Source: Ficedula albicollis
Taxonomy: Eukaryota > Chordata > Aves > Passeriformes > Muscicapidae
Length of the DNA stretch: 64,000 bases
Reading direction: 5' to 3'
Assembly (NCBI RefSeq): GCF_000247815.1
Contig: NC_021692.1
Coordinates: 5,654,461 to 5,718,460, forward strand
Below the pieces are notes generated by a model. That model had not been told where the DNA came from. It ran no database searches and worked only from the letters and a program-made list of their open reading frames with translations. Within the stretch, counting starts at the first letter, position 1. Every line of letters starts with the position of its first letter. Below, in pieces: positions 61,225 to 64,000 of this stretch. A program made the position numbers and the translations under genes.

Positions 61225-62100
61225 TATTCTGTTTTACAAGTTAAATATAGACAAATGCTTGTGTTTTGCTATAAAATCTGGAGCACAACTCTACATAAAA
61301 CCAGATCAAAACAAACCAAAAAAATGTTGTTTTCCCCCTGTTACTCAGAAAGGATTTAAAGCAACTTTTACCAATTTAACAGCTCAAAGGATCTCCAAGC
61401 ACTGTTTAAGCCTGTACTTTTGTTTTTCTATTCACATGTAGCCAAGTGAATAACTCTCCTGTACCTCTCTCAAGGTCGTTCAGAGAACATTAATTACGGT
61501 GTGATGCTGGGATGGAGCACTGCTGTCTCCTCCTGTGCTGCAGAATCAGCTGCTGCTCCAGCTGCAGCTTTGGGTGCAGGGCTGCTGCTGCTGCAGAGGG
61601 AGGAGATGGAATCTGGGGGAGGGCAGGAAGAGGACTATCCCCCTTCCTTCTGTCTCAGGGTGTGCACTAAGACCCAGAGTTATCCCTGCTCTCAGCTGAC
61701 CTCCTGGGGAGGTCTCGTGTCTCTATTACATCCTGGCCGAGTTTATTTAAATTCCCAAAGCCAGGAGGTTAAACCAGCCTGGGTGTGCTGTTCTCACTGT
61801 TTTAAAAAGAGAATAAAATCCGTGTGAGCTCAGTTGTTTCGACAAGGTTTGCATCAGCTGAAGGGGAGCTCTGTCACCTTCCCCAGCCCTGCTGGTGTCA
61901 GCCCTCGGGGACAGAGGCACCTCCAGCCACCCCCAGGCACAGTTCTGGGGGTTTGAACCATGTAATGTGAGAATTGCTGTATTTTGCAGGTTAAATACAG
62001 ACAAATGCTTATGTTCTGTTATAAAATTGAAACAGGATCCTGTGTAAAACCAGATCAAAAACATGAATTAAAAAAAAAAACAAAACAACATTGTTTGGTG
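61225..62100. repeat. Diverged duplication, about 105 bp, 750 bp apart
   Basis: The segment GTTAAATATAGACAAATGCT to AAACCAGATCAAAACA at 61240-61330 recurs as GTTAAATACAGACAAATGCT to AAACCAGATCAAAAACA at about 61990-62090, same orientation. Confidence 0.75.
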
Positions 62101-62204
62101 TGGAATGAAATCTGCAACTCGACCAAGACAGGACTGAGCAGTCCCCCAAGCAACGGGGGATGCGACCCCGGTGGGCACAGCAGGGACGGCGGGGACTGCA
62201 CAGC

Positions 62205-64000
<1,796 letters not shown>

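Larger units (their letters stand above)
57718..62200. other. 3' UTR and intergenic DNA
   Basis: Downstream of the stop codon I see no further coding exon. The 3' UTR end was not fixed: the first clear AATAAA on the plus strand is near 59908, over 2 kb from the stop. The stretch holds a copy of the 54.9 kb segment and one arm pair of a diverged duplication (61.2 and 61.98 kb). Confidence 0.55.

Overview
The window is bird nuclear DNA, most likely from a GC-rich microchromosome. The evidence is vertebrate exon/intron structure, several CR1 LINE 3' ends, two LTRs, and a gene order matching human 1p36.33 (MIB2 next to FNDC10), which I recall as chicken chromosome 21. No sequence looks bacterial or plasmid-like. 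Almost all long open frames are tandem repeats or homopolymers read through by chance.

Left (1-21.8 kb): the 5' end of MIB2 on the minus strand. The start-codon exon (CDS 9697-9943, exon probably 9697-10047) and the ZZ zinc-finger exon (7691-7862) are clear. The rest of the gene lies beyond the left edge. A non-coding first exon probably ends at 21487, near an ACTACAACTCCC promoter motif at 21815. MIB2 introns hold a 190-208 bp tandem repeat, a 90 bp tandem repeat, a solo LTR with a 4 bp target duplication, and a CCGGGATAAAGGGG-type minisatellite.

Middle (22.5-34.3 kb): intergenic DNA with CR1 fragments, ending in a perfect (AAGGG)208 array that abuts the next promoter.

Right-centre (34.3-57.7 kb): a GOLIM4/GPP130-like gene on the plus strand, which I could model as 14 coding exons (about 638 residues) with matching splice phases, apart from one ambiguous donor. 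It encodes a short cytosolic tail, one membrane anchor, a coiled-coil stem, a VPGAV repeat region made by an exonic minisatellite, and an acidic tail containing the GOLIM4 signature PNNQGEDEFEEAE. Its position between MIB2 and FNDC10 suggests a paralogue of the canonical GOLIM4 gene.

Right edge (62.2-64 kb): a 33 bp minisatellite, a 615 bp poly-C run, and then the middle part of FNDC10 on the plus strand, cut off at the window end.

Assembly quality matters here. Seven pure poly-C runs (161-896 bp, about 2.8 kb in total, all C on this strand) are almost certainly not biological. One ends in GCTCTTCCGATCT, the Illumina adapter end, followed by about 50 bp of unrelated sequence and a second copy of the flank. 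Read on the other strand this is insert, adapter, poly-G, the signature of two-colour Illumina read-through used to close gaps. They fall at promoters, microsatellites and poly-A tracts, and one hides the 5' part of FNDC10.
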